Source: Prosopocoilus inquinatus
Lineage: Eukaryota; Arthropoda; Insecta; Coleoptera; Lucanidae
Reading direction: 5' to 3'
DNA length: 64,000 bases
Assembly: GCA_036172665.1 (NCBI GenBank)
Contig: CM069876.1
Location: 5,518,001-5,582,000 of the forward strand
Every line of letters begins with the position of its first letter. Positions within the stretch are counted from its first letter, which is position 1. Below the pieces are notes generated by a model. The model ran no database searches and was not told where the DNA came from. It saw only the letters and a list, made by a program, of their open reading frames with translations. Made by a program: the position numbers and the translations under genes. This document shows positions 11,290 through 22,390 of this stretch, one piece after another.

Positions 11290-12425
11290 AAATTATTTTT
11301 GTTAGTATCGAAGTAGCGCTACTTTTATCGTTAATTACAACTAACTGACAAAAAGACTCATTGTATTATTAGGAAAAAAGTAAGTTATTTCCTCGGAAAA
11401 ATATAGTTGTCTGAAGAAAAAGGTGTATCTCAAAATTCTGTTGAAATTGCATTATTGCCAACTTAGGGAAAAAGTCGTTAAATCTAGGGATAAATTCAAA
11501 CAAAAGAGAAAAAGGTAAAAATTGCGAAAACTCATTAAAATATAAAGAATTTCACAAATTCTTGGGAACAAAAGATAATGGCTACATTTTCAGACAATAA
11601 GACGGAAAAAGGTTTAACAATCATAAACAAAAAAAAAATATTTTTATGATCCAGAAATGCGATAGAAAAATTAAAATTTACAAAGAAATTACGATAATTT
11701 TATTAAAAATTTTGCAATGTGAGGTCAAAAAGCGATCGTAGGATGTCGCTCTTTTATCTGTTCATTAATAATTTTATTTGTTTTTTGTAAAATTGGAAGC
11801 AATTTTAAAAAAACGAAAAAAAATTTGACAATCGAGAAAACCATTACAAATTTTAAAAAAATCTGACTAAAGTAAGAAAACAAATGACGATTATACACAT
11901 AGAAGAAAATAACTCAAAACTAATTGTAAATTTAAAATTAAAAAAAAAAAACTAATAATAAAGAACATTCAAACAAATGACAATCACAAAAAAAATCAAA
12001 AAGAGATGGAAATGTTTGAATTTCAAACTTAAAAAAACAATAATTTATAAAAAAAAGACGATCACGTCAAATCCAAGAAAAAAACTAGTACAAATAATTT
12101 TTTTTTTAATCTAATCGAAGTGCTACTACCTTCTTCTATTCAATTATAATTTTTCATTTCAGTTTTCTTATTTTTTCTCGGGATAATATTGTATAATATT
12201 GTAATTTGTAACTTCAAAATCGATTTTTTTCTTTAAGAAAGATACGAACTTCGAAATTTGATGAGTTGGCAATACTGCTTCGGATTGCTGCAAAGCGCAA
12301 GATTAGGTTTTTCAAGATCTTTATTTCTTTTGTTTTAACAGTTAATTGCAGGAAAAAATTATAAGTAAATTTATCTGTTTAGGTATGTTAATAAATAAAT
12401 TTATATTGTTTTTTCTTTGTAATCG
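11290..12425. other. A-rich intergenic DNA with a retrozyme-like fragment
   Basis: Long A-runs and no gene. One piece at about 11714-11764 (GAGGTCAAAAAGCGATCG, then AGGATGTCGCT, then TTTATCTGTTC) matches the segment preceding the hammerhead in the repeat arrays of CECR2 introns 3 and 4. No ribozyme core follows here, so this is a truncated solo fragment. Confidence 0.5.
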
Positions 12426-12426
12426 T

Positions 12427-13110
12427 GTTTATAACTTTTAACTCCTATTTAAACTTGCCTGATTAATTTTGATCGAAATGATTGACAAGACAGTGTAATT
12501 GATGAGGGAGTTTGTACAGTCAAGCTCTTTAGTAATGTCTCGCCTATAAATGTTATATGACGAATTAATGCCTTCTGACCACTGTGATTGGTAGGCAGAC
12601 AAGCAAACGGGCAAGGAGGTGAATAAGCACAAAATAAAAACATGAAATAAAATTCAACACGTATCTGTTTACCTCTCAGATCGTGACTTAAAATTTTATT
12701 GGGGAGATATTACTAAAGAGCTTGATTGTACCATCGTGCAGCAATCAACATCGCTGTAAAGTGAATAAAAAATAGTTTGTCCATTATTTTATTTCTAATA
12801 ATATGGCAACCTTAGTTTATTAGAATATTTTCCAGTTTTGATCTCTACTATCACCTACCAAACGGTGCTTATAACTTTTAACTCCTATTTAAATTTGCCT
12901 GATTAATTTTGATCGAATTGATTGACAAGACAGAGTAATTGATAAGGGAGTTTGTACAGTCAAGCTCTTTGGTAACGTCTCGCCTATAAATGTTAAATAA
13001 CGAATTAATGCCTTCTGACCACTGTGACTGGTAGACAGACAAACAAACTGATAAGGAGATGAATAAACACAAAATAAAATCATGAAATAAAATTCAACAC
13101 GTGTCCTTTT
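12427..13110. repeat. Two direct copies of a ~245-bp repeat
   Basis: 12427-12680 and 12867-13110 align along their full length at high identity (for example TATAACTTTTAACTCC and ATTGACAAGACAG in both), about 440 bp apart. Parallel 64-codon minus-strand frames occur in both copies, but two frames are open at once and no domain is visible, so I do not call a gene. The 190-bp spacer contains a third, poorer fragment (AAAGAGCTTGATTGTACC at about 12714). Confidence 0.65.
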
Positions 13111-13384
13111 TCTCTCTTAAATTATTATACTGTAGGGACTCGTTCAGGAATAACCTTTCAACTAAAAAGAGCGCGCTTTGGGTAACAGTGTTTCTCTCTT
13201 ACGTAAGTGATTTTGTGCATTTTGGGTTTCATTTTAAAATGCCCAAAGTGCTCTCGCAATACAGTTTCTGAACGCGCCCCAAGTGTTTAAAGTTTCACCA
13301 GATTTTAACAAAGTACAAAAAAATATTTCAATAGATATCAAATGATTTCAAATTTCACCAGACGTACTGAAATTTCATCAACTC

Positions 13385-14636
13385 TACGTGGGCTGCTGGA
13401 AAATTTTCTGGAATCTAGTAGGTCTAAAATTGTTAGCGTTTATCAACTGTCATATTTGAAAAGTTTGACGTTTCTCGCCTATAATTCTATTGACAGTTTC
13501 TATCCAAGTGAACTAGTTTTGTTTGTACAGTATTTGAGAAAAAGTAATTTTGTGTAAACATGGAAATCTCGCGTGAAAATCTTCGTGCCATGATTTTTTA
13601 CGATTTGATGATTTCACTTGTGGTCTAACGCCGAAACAATGCCTCGATCGGCTTCATTTGGCTTTTGAAGATGAAGCACCATCAAAGAGCAGTGTTTATA
13701 ATTGGTTTGCTGAATTCCAGCGTGGACGTACCTCTCTCAGTGACGAATTTCGTGAAGGTCGTCCATCAACATCTGTTGTTGCCACTAATGTAGATGCTGT
13801 GCGTGAAATGCTTGAGCCAGATCGACATGTGGCATACCATGAGGTTCAAGCATCCTTACGCATTGGCATGAAAGTAATATACCAGATTTTGCATGATCAT
13901 TTGAACGCACAAAAGCTTTGCAGTCGTTGGATCCCACACAATTTAACAGAAGCGTAAAAGCAGGGTCGTGTCAAATGGTGCAAAGAAATGATCAAGAAAT
14001 TCAATGGAGGTCGTTCAAATTTAGTTTATAACATCGTTACTGGTGACGAAACGTGGATCTTTTTGTACGAGCCAGAAAGTAAACAACAATCTACTGTTTT
14101 GGCATTTCAAAATGAACCAAACCAATAAAAGTTGTCCGTTCACGCAGTACTGCGAAGCAAATGATTGCTTGTTTCTTTGGTTTAACTGGACGTGTAGCAA
14201 CCGTGGCTTTAGAGGATCGAAAAACCGTGAATGCTGATTGGTATACTACAATTTGTTTGCCGGAAGTCATCGATCAAATAAGAAGCAGCCCGTCAAACAG
14301 TTGATTTTTTGTCCAATAAAAATGTTGAACTAATGACTCATTGTCCATATTCACCTGATTTATTACCTAATGATTACTTTTTGTTCCCAAATACCAAAAA
14401 TAAAATGCGTGGTGAGTGATTTTCGTCGGCTGAATCAGCGATTGAAACATTCCGAACCCTAGTTTCTGAGGTACCATCTTTAGAGTGGAAAACGTGCTAT
14501 ATAAATTGGTTCAAGCGTATGCAAAAGTGTATTGACATCAAAGGCGAATACTTCGAAAAACAATGATACCGTTTACCAAATTTCATATACGTTTTTTTTT
14601 ATACCGTTTCCAGAAACTTTTCCAGCAGCCCACGTA
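13385..14636 (+). mobile_element. Mariner-family transposon, decayed but with both ends
   Basis: Terminal inverted repeats of about 28 bp sit directly inside TA dinucleotides: left TA then CGTGGGCTGCTGGAAAATTT, right the reverse complement with TTCCAGAAAC and CCAGCAGCCCACG then TA. The 1.25-kb length and TA target are typical of mariner. A broken transposase gene fills the element. Confidence 0.85.
13560..14566 (+). pseudogene. Mariner transposase, frameshifted
   Basis: The frame starts MEISRENLRAMIFYDL. After a frameshift near 13605 it continues GLTPKQCLDRLHLAFEDEAP and SVYNWFAEFQRGR, the N-terminal helix-turn-helix region of mariner transposases. An in-frame stop at about 13956 and further shifts follow. 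The catalytic region is recognisable in pieces: VTGDETWIFLYEPE near 14040 and HCPYSPDLLPNDYFLFP near 14340, with Asp residues spaced as in the DD34D triad. The last frame ends at TGA 14564-14566. About 335 codons, the usual family length, but it cannot make a functional enzyme. Confidence 0.9.
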
Positions 14637-14809
14637 TAGGTGCTTTCCAGGTAGAACTTTAAACTCTGAAACTACTCGAGAGCATAGCATAGAAATAGCA
14701 GCCTGTATTTTTGTTACACCCTGTACGTTATATTATTGCTTTCCATCCGCAACCACCTTTAAGACACAACTTATTTGGTCTTGGAAATAATGACTGAATT
14801 TTAGTTTCA

Positions 14810-14937
14810 GGCCCAGTCTTCTCATCTCTGATTAACTTTAACCGTTGATTAATTCTAGTTGTTTCAATTGTCTCTATAATTGTAATTGTGGAAATAAATC
14901 AATGATTAAAGTTAATGAGAGATGAAAACACTGCCCC
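14810..14937. mobile_element. Small palindromic MITE
   Basis: The left arm GGCCCAGTCTTCTCATCTCT and on to GATTAACTTTAA is mirrored on the right by TTAAAGTTAATGAGAGATGA ending CACTGCCCC. It is 128 bp and non-coding. Confidence 0.65.
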
Positions 14938-16787
14938 TTAGAAGAGAGGTAGATATTTTAATTTTACGTCGTTCTAATTGCTTTGCTCTTTATAGGAAAT
15001 TATATACGAAAAGATTCTCTTGCCGATGTATCTCCTGCCGATATTAAAAATAAACACGTTTTTAAATTTACAGAAAAACTGTAATAAAAACAAGCTATGC
15101 GGCGTACGCGTTCTCTTGTTTCGAGATACCTGCGCGTTTCGTGCATTGATAATTCGGTAATCGAATAGAAGTTGCCGTAGGCGTCGAATGTATAAATTTA
15201 AACTTTATTCTATTTGTCTATAATAAATTCGTTTAATTGTAAATTAAAACAGTGTTCGTGATTAAAATAACTGCATTATAGTCGTGTAAAGGTAAGAAGT
15301 GAACTTTGAAACCTGTTAAATTTTTTTCGTTTGTACGAATTACACAATGCATGAAAAAAATGCGATTTGCAAACTTGTTTTGTCCTGGGATGTGTATTCG
15401 ATTGCACAGGTGTGCCAAACTCCTGGAAAAGTGCCGAAAATACCCTTTTAATTAATTTTGTCAAGAAAATGTCTTGTCAAACGTTGTGTAGGTTTTCATT
15501 CCGCATTTTCAAATATACCGGTTGTTAATTTACTAAGTTAATAACTTATTTCTTAAATGGATAACTATACAGGTGTCCACCGAGTGCCGCGGTCTTCTTT
15601 ACCGCCTAAAGTATTAAAGACAGAAAAGAAATTCAAACGAACTGAGGTGTAACTCAGTCAGCTCTATTTTCTAAAATTATTTTTGGCTATACAGGGTGTT
15701 CAGTAAATGAAAGCCATACCAAAGATATATTTTTTTAAAGGGAACACCCAGTATATTTTTACATATTTCGAAAGTACGCATAACGAGTAGGTAACAACCA
15801 AAAGTTTTATTTAAGTTTTTAAGATATTAATGATAGTGTATAAAAAATTGCTCTACTTTGAGCTCTTATAGTTTGATTATTTATTTGCGAATTTTTGTAG
15901 GCAGTCAATACAATATTTCATCTAGAGAAATTTCAGAACAGCTTCGATCTATTAGTTATTATGTGTACAGGGTGTTGAGTTTTGCAAAATATAATTCTCT
16001 TCAAAATTTTCAAATGGAACACCCAGTATATCTAAACCCTCGTGAAACACTGTTTTAATGAGCTTTCGTAAAACGCCAAATGTATTTGTCTAAAAAGAAG
16101 AAATCGCGAGACAGCAATGAAATTTTTTTTTCTTTCAATATTAACGTTATTTAGCCTTTCCGTCCGGTTTTTTTGTTTCAGTTAGATGATCAATCAATGA
16201 ATATGTTTTATTTTGTGTTTCTGTTAAACTAATTCCTATTTTCCAGTACTTTGAAAATATTTGAACAACTTCTTTAAAATAATTTAAAAAAATAAAATTT
16301 AAAATTACGTTTCCGTAGAAAATAGGAAAACAGTTGCCATGAATTTTTAATTGGCATAACAATTATTTAGATTAGTGACACACTACTTTTACAAATTTGT
16401 TTTTCTTTTTGTGTTAATAAAATGGATTTTAATAATGAAAAGCTACGTGACGTGACACACCCAACAGCAGAAAGCAATCAAAACTGTCTTTTGGCGTCAA
16501 CATTACAAGAAGTAAAAACAAGAAACTGAAAAACAATTCGAATATTGAAAATGAATTCTAGATCAAATGGTTCCTTGTCATTCTTAATTTGTTCATTATT
16601 TTCTGATATTCTCTAATTTATTACTTATTATTCTTAATTTGTACATTTTTTTGTTATTTTCTAATCTATCAATTAAATTAACTAATATTCGTTAATTTAT
16701 CAGCAAATTAAAACAGAAAAACCAGTCGAAACTCACGTTCCATTTGAAAATTTTGAGAAAAATTAACTTTTTCAAAATTCAACACCT

Positions 16788-19423
16788 TGTACACTAATGC
16801 TTAAAAGTTTCGAAATGAAAAGCAATAAAATCGTTCGAATTTGAACCTTATTGAAACGGGCCTAATATATTTCGAACCTTAAGGAACAGAGACACTTTCT
16901 CCGCACCCCGATAGGAGGGTTGTTTACATAGGTCCTATTAAACCCCGACCGGTGCAGATGTTTATGGTTTGTTGAATTTCGTTGCCAGTATTTGGTTCCG
17001 AGTATTTATTGAGGCGACGCGCGGTTGCGAACGCGGACGCGGTGGCGAATTTGTTTGCTCTCTTTTGCTTTAACTTAAAAATTGAACAAAAAATGTTTTT
17101 TTTTAATTAGAATATTTTATATTGTTAAATAACAGGATTTCAGATCATATTATAAAGACATATAAATGTTAAATTGCTATAAAGGATCGACGATGTTAAT
17201 TAATCTGAAAAATTATAATTATACCAAATTTCTGCCTTTATACACTTCTGGTTTGTTTGACTTCACAAAAATTTTATTCGTTTGTAGTTTGTGTATGTTT
17301 TTCTGTGGATTCTAAAATTTTCATTACGAGAAATACATAAATAGATTTTTAGTAAATATGAAACACAGGGTGATTTATTAGCTCACCGACAAGCTTTGCC
17401 ATACGGAAAGCTCACATAATTTTAAGAAAATAATAACAATTAGGACATATGTTCGATTTTATTTATTTTTAAGTAAATAGAAGACCTCACAATTTTGATT
17501 CTAGTAATTTTGTCCCGTTCCTCTGTACAGCTGTTTCAGTCCTATTTGGGGCTTCGTCAGCAGAAGCGATCGCAGGATGTCGCTATTTAAGCGGTTTCTG
17601 TTATGCTATTTAAGCATTTCCGTTATATTTTACATTTTTTCACGTCATCTTTATTTTATAAATGTTAATATATTGATATTTTCAATTCAATTTTATCATA
17701 CACGTCTTATTCACATGTCAAGAAACCTATTCATGTAAAATATTTTCGACATCAAGAAAAATTATGTTTCATTTTACCGAACCTCTGTTTTATGATACCT
17801 TTTTGTTTTTTGTGATAAAGAGATATCACGTATAAAAACCTATGACTTTTATGCTGTTATGTTTTTCTGCCGATCCTAAAATAAAGCATCTATACATACC
17901 GTGACTTATTTTATTAACTCTAAACATAAAAGGTAAATATTCCCAGGTTCAGTTATAAAAAAAAAACATGTCAATGCATGGCAGAATATGCAAACAAGTT
18001 TCAATAAAACAAATATAATGTTAATGTCAGTTATGAATGTCATGAATTATGTCTGAAATATTAAAAAAAATACTATGAAAGAATTTGATAATCGTTTGGC
18101 ATTAGTATTTAAAACATAGGACATTTGAAACAGTTAAAATGTTTTTACTAAAAATAAGTGTTATTATTTTTTCTAAAATTGACCATAGGGATATTTACAT
18201 TGCATGTTCAGAGTAAAAAAAACTCATGGTATAGGATGCACAATATATAGAAAAAAATCTAAAACAATTTTATATATCAAGTATGCATAAAACAAAAATT
18301 ATGTGTTGATTATTGGAAACAAGTAAAATAAATGTATCGGAAATTCCTGTTTAAGATGAGGGTTTTAGTATGAGGGAATTCCAAATAATGGATTAAATTG
18401 TTAATTTTTACTTTAGTTTTGTTTTTACTTGTAATAAGTTTTTCGTTGTTCTCAATAATAAAGTCTTGAATACTTTTTCCAGTGTATGTTATTCTTTTTT
18501 ATACGGTATCATATAATATTGTAAGAATTTACAGTGAAATAAATTTAAATTAACTTAATTTCATTTAAATAATAAGTTTATTGATGATACTTATTGATCG
18601 AATAATTAACTCATTAAAATTATTCAGAATCATACAAATTTAGGAAACTTAACAAACATAGTATTAAACTCCTAGAATATAGAATGATATGTGTAATAGT
18701 AAAAAAATGCAATACTTGCGTTAAAAATAATACACATATTTCATTCTACGCCACAGAGGAAAAAATAATATTCTTCTTTTTAGTTTCTTCTCAAATCTGA
18801 CATCAGTAAAATAAGTTGAAAAGTTCATCCACAAAGTTTGGCAAGTTTTCATTAATCTAGAAGTTAAGAGAAAATCGTATAACATTTATTTTGTGAAAAT
18901 ATGTGAATGATTTTTGAGTATTTGAAAAAATATATAGAATGAGCTAGATTATTTAAATTTGTTTCTTATTATAATAATATAAATGCTAAGAAGTTCTGCT
19001 CAACAAAGCTCTTAATTAGTTGCAAAACATATGTGTATTTAATGAAACTAGAAAGTTAAATTTAATTAACGAAAAATAACAGATTTTATTTTATTGACTT
19101 ATTTAATTTCAATTGCCAAAGTTTCAGAAATTTTAATGTCATAATGCACACATTATTTACTACACATGTTATAATATTTAGAAAATAAATTTTGTTAAAT
19201 TTCTTATCCATCCAACTACAATGAAAGTCTTTCTAGCAGATTATTCAAGTTGGTTGAATAAGTTCGCATCTGTGTTAAATCGCTGTGTTTGCGATGACCG
19301 GTTTTATTATCGGGGTATCAGGTACGGTTGTAAAAGCTATAAGGTTCAAAATTGCAAAGCATAAAATTTCTTACTGCCAGTGGCATGTCTCGTACTCCGA
19401 AAACTTTATAGCAGAAGTGTACA
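16788..19423 (-). mobile_element. 2.6-kb GTAC element, copy A
   Basis: It is the reverse-complement counterpart of 54344-56795. The ends are TGTACACTAATGCTTAAAAG and CTTTATAGCAGAAGTGTACA, imperfect inverted repeats of about 25 bp around the palindrome TGTACA. The target is known: the sister repeat at 15960 has one TGTACA and no insert. It contains no ORF of note. A moderately GC-rich 150-bp block lies near one end (16870-17050), and a hammerhead motif at 17520-17566. Copy A carries about 200 bp (about 18183-18400) that copy B lacks. Confidence 0.75.
17520..17566 (-). ncRNA. Candidate hammerhead ribozyme inside GTAC element copy A
   Basis: On the minus strand: CTGACGA (57-60 side, 17554-17560), stem II with one C-A mismatch (AGCCC/GGACT), GAAA (17534-17537), palindromic stem III ACAGCTGT, then A as the pre-cleavage base and stem I CAGAG/TTCTG. 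The sequence is homologous to the array ribozymes in the CECR2 intron. The stem II mismatch and shortened stem I suggest partial decay. Confidence 0.55.
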
Positions 19424-19738
19424 CATAATAACAAATAGATCAAAGCTGTTGTGAAATTTCTGTAAATTAAATATTGTATTGATTTCTTACAAAAATTCAC
19501 GACGAAATGTAAATAAAAAATCAAACTGTAAGAGCTCAAAATAGAGCGATTTTTTACACGTAATCATTAATGTCTTACAAACTCTTAAATAAATCTTCTG
19601 ATATGTTTGGTTATTACTTGTCCTGTATAGCCAAAAATAATTTTATAAAATACAGCCGACGGAGTTGCAGCTCAGCTCGTTTGAACTTCTTTTCTTTAGA
19701 CGGTAGAGAAGACCGCGGCACTAGGTGGACACCTGTAT

Positions 19739-22390
19739 ATTTTATTACTGTTTCGGTTAGCCTTTGAACAGACGATAAAAATGATATAATATTATATTTC
19801 CTTTGTCCCAATTTAATTATCACTTTTCCCCTTTTCCCCCTGGGAATAAAAATATTTAAAACACAAAAACGCACAATTTTAACACATTTTTATTTTGCCT
19901 GGTTCCATAATCGAGAAACTGTATTTACATCCATAGTACCCAAATTCGTTTAAGACGCATGTTTCAACTTGCTGTTTTCGGGTTTTCACTGCGTTACAGC
20001 AAAAACTGATTTGCCGCATGTCGCGTAATTTAGGTCATTTTTTGTGTTTTGATAACTCTTCTTGCTGGGACATTCCTAGGATAACTGGTAAAAACCAGTA
20101 TAAAGATAAACAAAGCAGCGGCGTAGATTTCAACGTCGCTGCTGAACGGCTTATATGCCCGAGGCACTCCTCACCCTTGCGCTCATTGATTGCATCAGAA
20201 GTAACCGTTTGATGTAAATCACGTGTGTAATAGAATTGCCTTTGTACTTTCGAAATGTGTAAAAATATACTGGGTGTTCCATTTAAAGAAATATAATTTT
20301 GGACATTTTCTTGATAAAACGAATTGGAAGGGACGTCTTCGCACTTATCCAGAAATTTCTGTATAAAAAGAAAATCGCAGAAATCTTACATTCGCAATTT
20401 AATAACAAGCCCTTGTTCTTTTTTAAAATTTTTTATCAGCTACGTTTTCAGCCGGTCATATGGCAGGGGTTCATACTTAAATTTAATTTATTCACAACAG
20501 ATTCTATTTATTTGTATCAAGAATTGTGACAATACATTCAGCTAAACTTCGACTGCCTCTTCGGTTCAGAAGTTCTCCTAACTAATGTTTTTATTAGTAG
20601 TTTTTGGATTAATATGGCTTAAAATTTTTCGCTGCTTCCTTCAAGCTAATTGATTTTTCCAGTTTTCAAAAACTTTTTACAAAACTTATTGCACTTGCGC
20701 CTTAATTCAGATATAAAAGAAATTTTAGCGTCAAGTGGGGTAAATATGTAACAAAATATACAACTTTCGATTTTTTGAAGGCATTTGAGAAACACAAATT
20801 GAAATATCTGATTTTATCACTACACGCAGTTTAACGTGATCTTATCACTTATGCATGTTTTGTTATTGTTTACATTACGCATACATTTAGCAAAAAAAAA
20901 ATAACGAAACGACAGCGTTCCATTTTTAACCTGAATTTTGGAAAAAAAAATGAAACAGAGATAGGAAAATGTGAAACAAGCTAATAATTCCTAAACTATA
21001 CGTGATATTGACATTTCCGGAACAAAAATGAAATAAGTGGTAAAAACTGCATAGAAAACATGTGCCACCTGCGTTTACTGTTTAAATTAACAACAAAACG
21101 CATCTGAGAGAAATAAAAATTTCAGTAATACGTTATTATGCTCGAGAAAAGTTTATTATTTTGTTATAAATAATAATGATATCTCAAAACTACCATGCTA
21201 AACTAAAAATACGGTCAATAAAACAATCTACAGAAAAAAATGTGTATAAGAAAATGTAACACGATTGTAATAAAATGGGAGACAGAAAGAAATTGTAGCA
21301 AATATTCGAACAATTGTAGTAAATATTAGGAAAATATTAGCATCTTGCCCTACAATTGTACGATATTTCCTACAATTTGTTTCCATCTATTTTACTATTT
21401 TTCTCTGTACAGTTGGGGAAATAGAAAGCGGGACAGTAAACTTTTGTTAGTTTAAACCTTACTTCTAAATTTCGGTAACTATGAGAATTTATCAACCTTC
21501 ACATTAAGTAAAATGATTAATCATTCCGTTTATAATTAAAACTTATAACGAACAAATACCTCATACAAATAAATCATACTACTGTAATAGTTAGTTTTTA
21601 TTTTACTTACAATTGTTGCCATGCGAAATAAAATGAAACAAAATAACAGTCATACAGCCTTTCGATTGAATTATTGAATGCAAATGTCCGGACATTGATT
21701 GAATTCAGATTTTTAACATACACATTCCACATCCAAAATGTCACATAGTTCTTCCAAAGGCTTCACTAATTCCCTTTGATTCACTGGTCGAAAATTGTCA
21801 CTTACATTTCCCTTAGAAAGACGATACATTCTTAAGAACTCAATTTGATAAGTTATTTCTGACGTTCACTGACGGTAATAAATTAATTAGAAGTAACCAA
21901 GGAAAGTTCACACTATTAAAATAATCGGAAATTTCGTTATAAGACTTGTCCCGCTTTATGTTTCCGCAACTGTACCAACTCGATAAAAATATGAAAAACG
22001 AAAAATGCACTTTCTTTCTTCGGTTTGAATGATAACGGATAGTTCTTCATCTTGCCGAGAAATGTTTGTCGAATTGAAAATTATAACGGTTTACTCGCTC
22101 TTCATTTTCGAACTTTGGGTATATATATATTTTTTTTAAATAAACCTAAGTTTGTTTAAGTGAGTTCAGGTGATATTTACTCCAATGGTACTCGCGGTGC
22201 TGATAATATGCGGCCACCCTTTTATAAATTAAGTTTTGTACCGTGTGGGAACATACGAAACAATTTCGTACAGATTTGTGCAAGAGTCAACAGGAATTTG
22301 TAATTCGTGCCGTGAGAATGCAAAAAATCAATCAATTGGGTGTGTGATTTACACCGAGATACTAATAATAATAATTTTATTTAGTCCCAG
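19739..22390. other. AT-rich DNA with repeat fragments, no gene seen
   Basis: Short chance frames only. A fragment at about 20230-20290 (AAATATACTGGGTGTTCC) is the reverse complement of part of the insertion at 15725-15785. I recognise nothing in 20300-22390. Confidence 0.5.

Larger units (their letters stand above)
15567..19738. mobile_element. Palindromic element split by the 2.6-kb GTAC element
   Basis: The outer ends ATACAGGTGTCCACC (15567) and GGTGGACACCTGTAT (to 19738) are inverted. The left arm (15567 to about 16025) is matched by the right arm only if 16735-16793 is joined to 19424-19738, that is, if the intervening 2.6 kb is removed. The left arm also carries an extra ~95-bp insertion starting ACAGGGTGTTCAG (about 15692). 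The element is therefore about 1.5 kb with long inverted arms, later hit twice. Confidence 0.6.

Noticed and set aside
12438..13083. Paired 64-codon frames in the two 245-bp repeat copies as a small gene family
   Set aside because: Two overlapping frames are equally open in each copy, starts are not in a consistent context, and no domain is visible.
19318..19539. 73-codon minus frame ending in the GTAC element, partly repeated at 54330-54551
   Set aside because: The repetition is due to the transposon copy. The frames are in different contexts and break at the element end.
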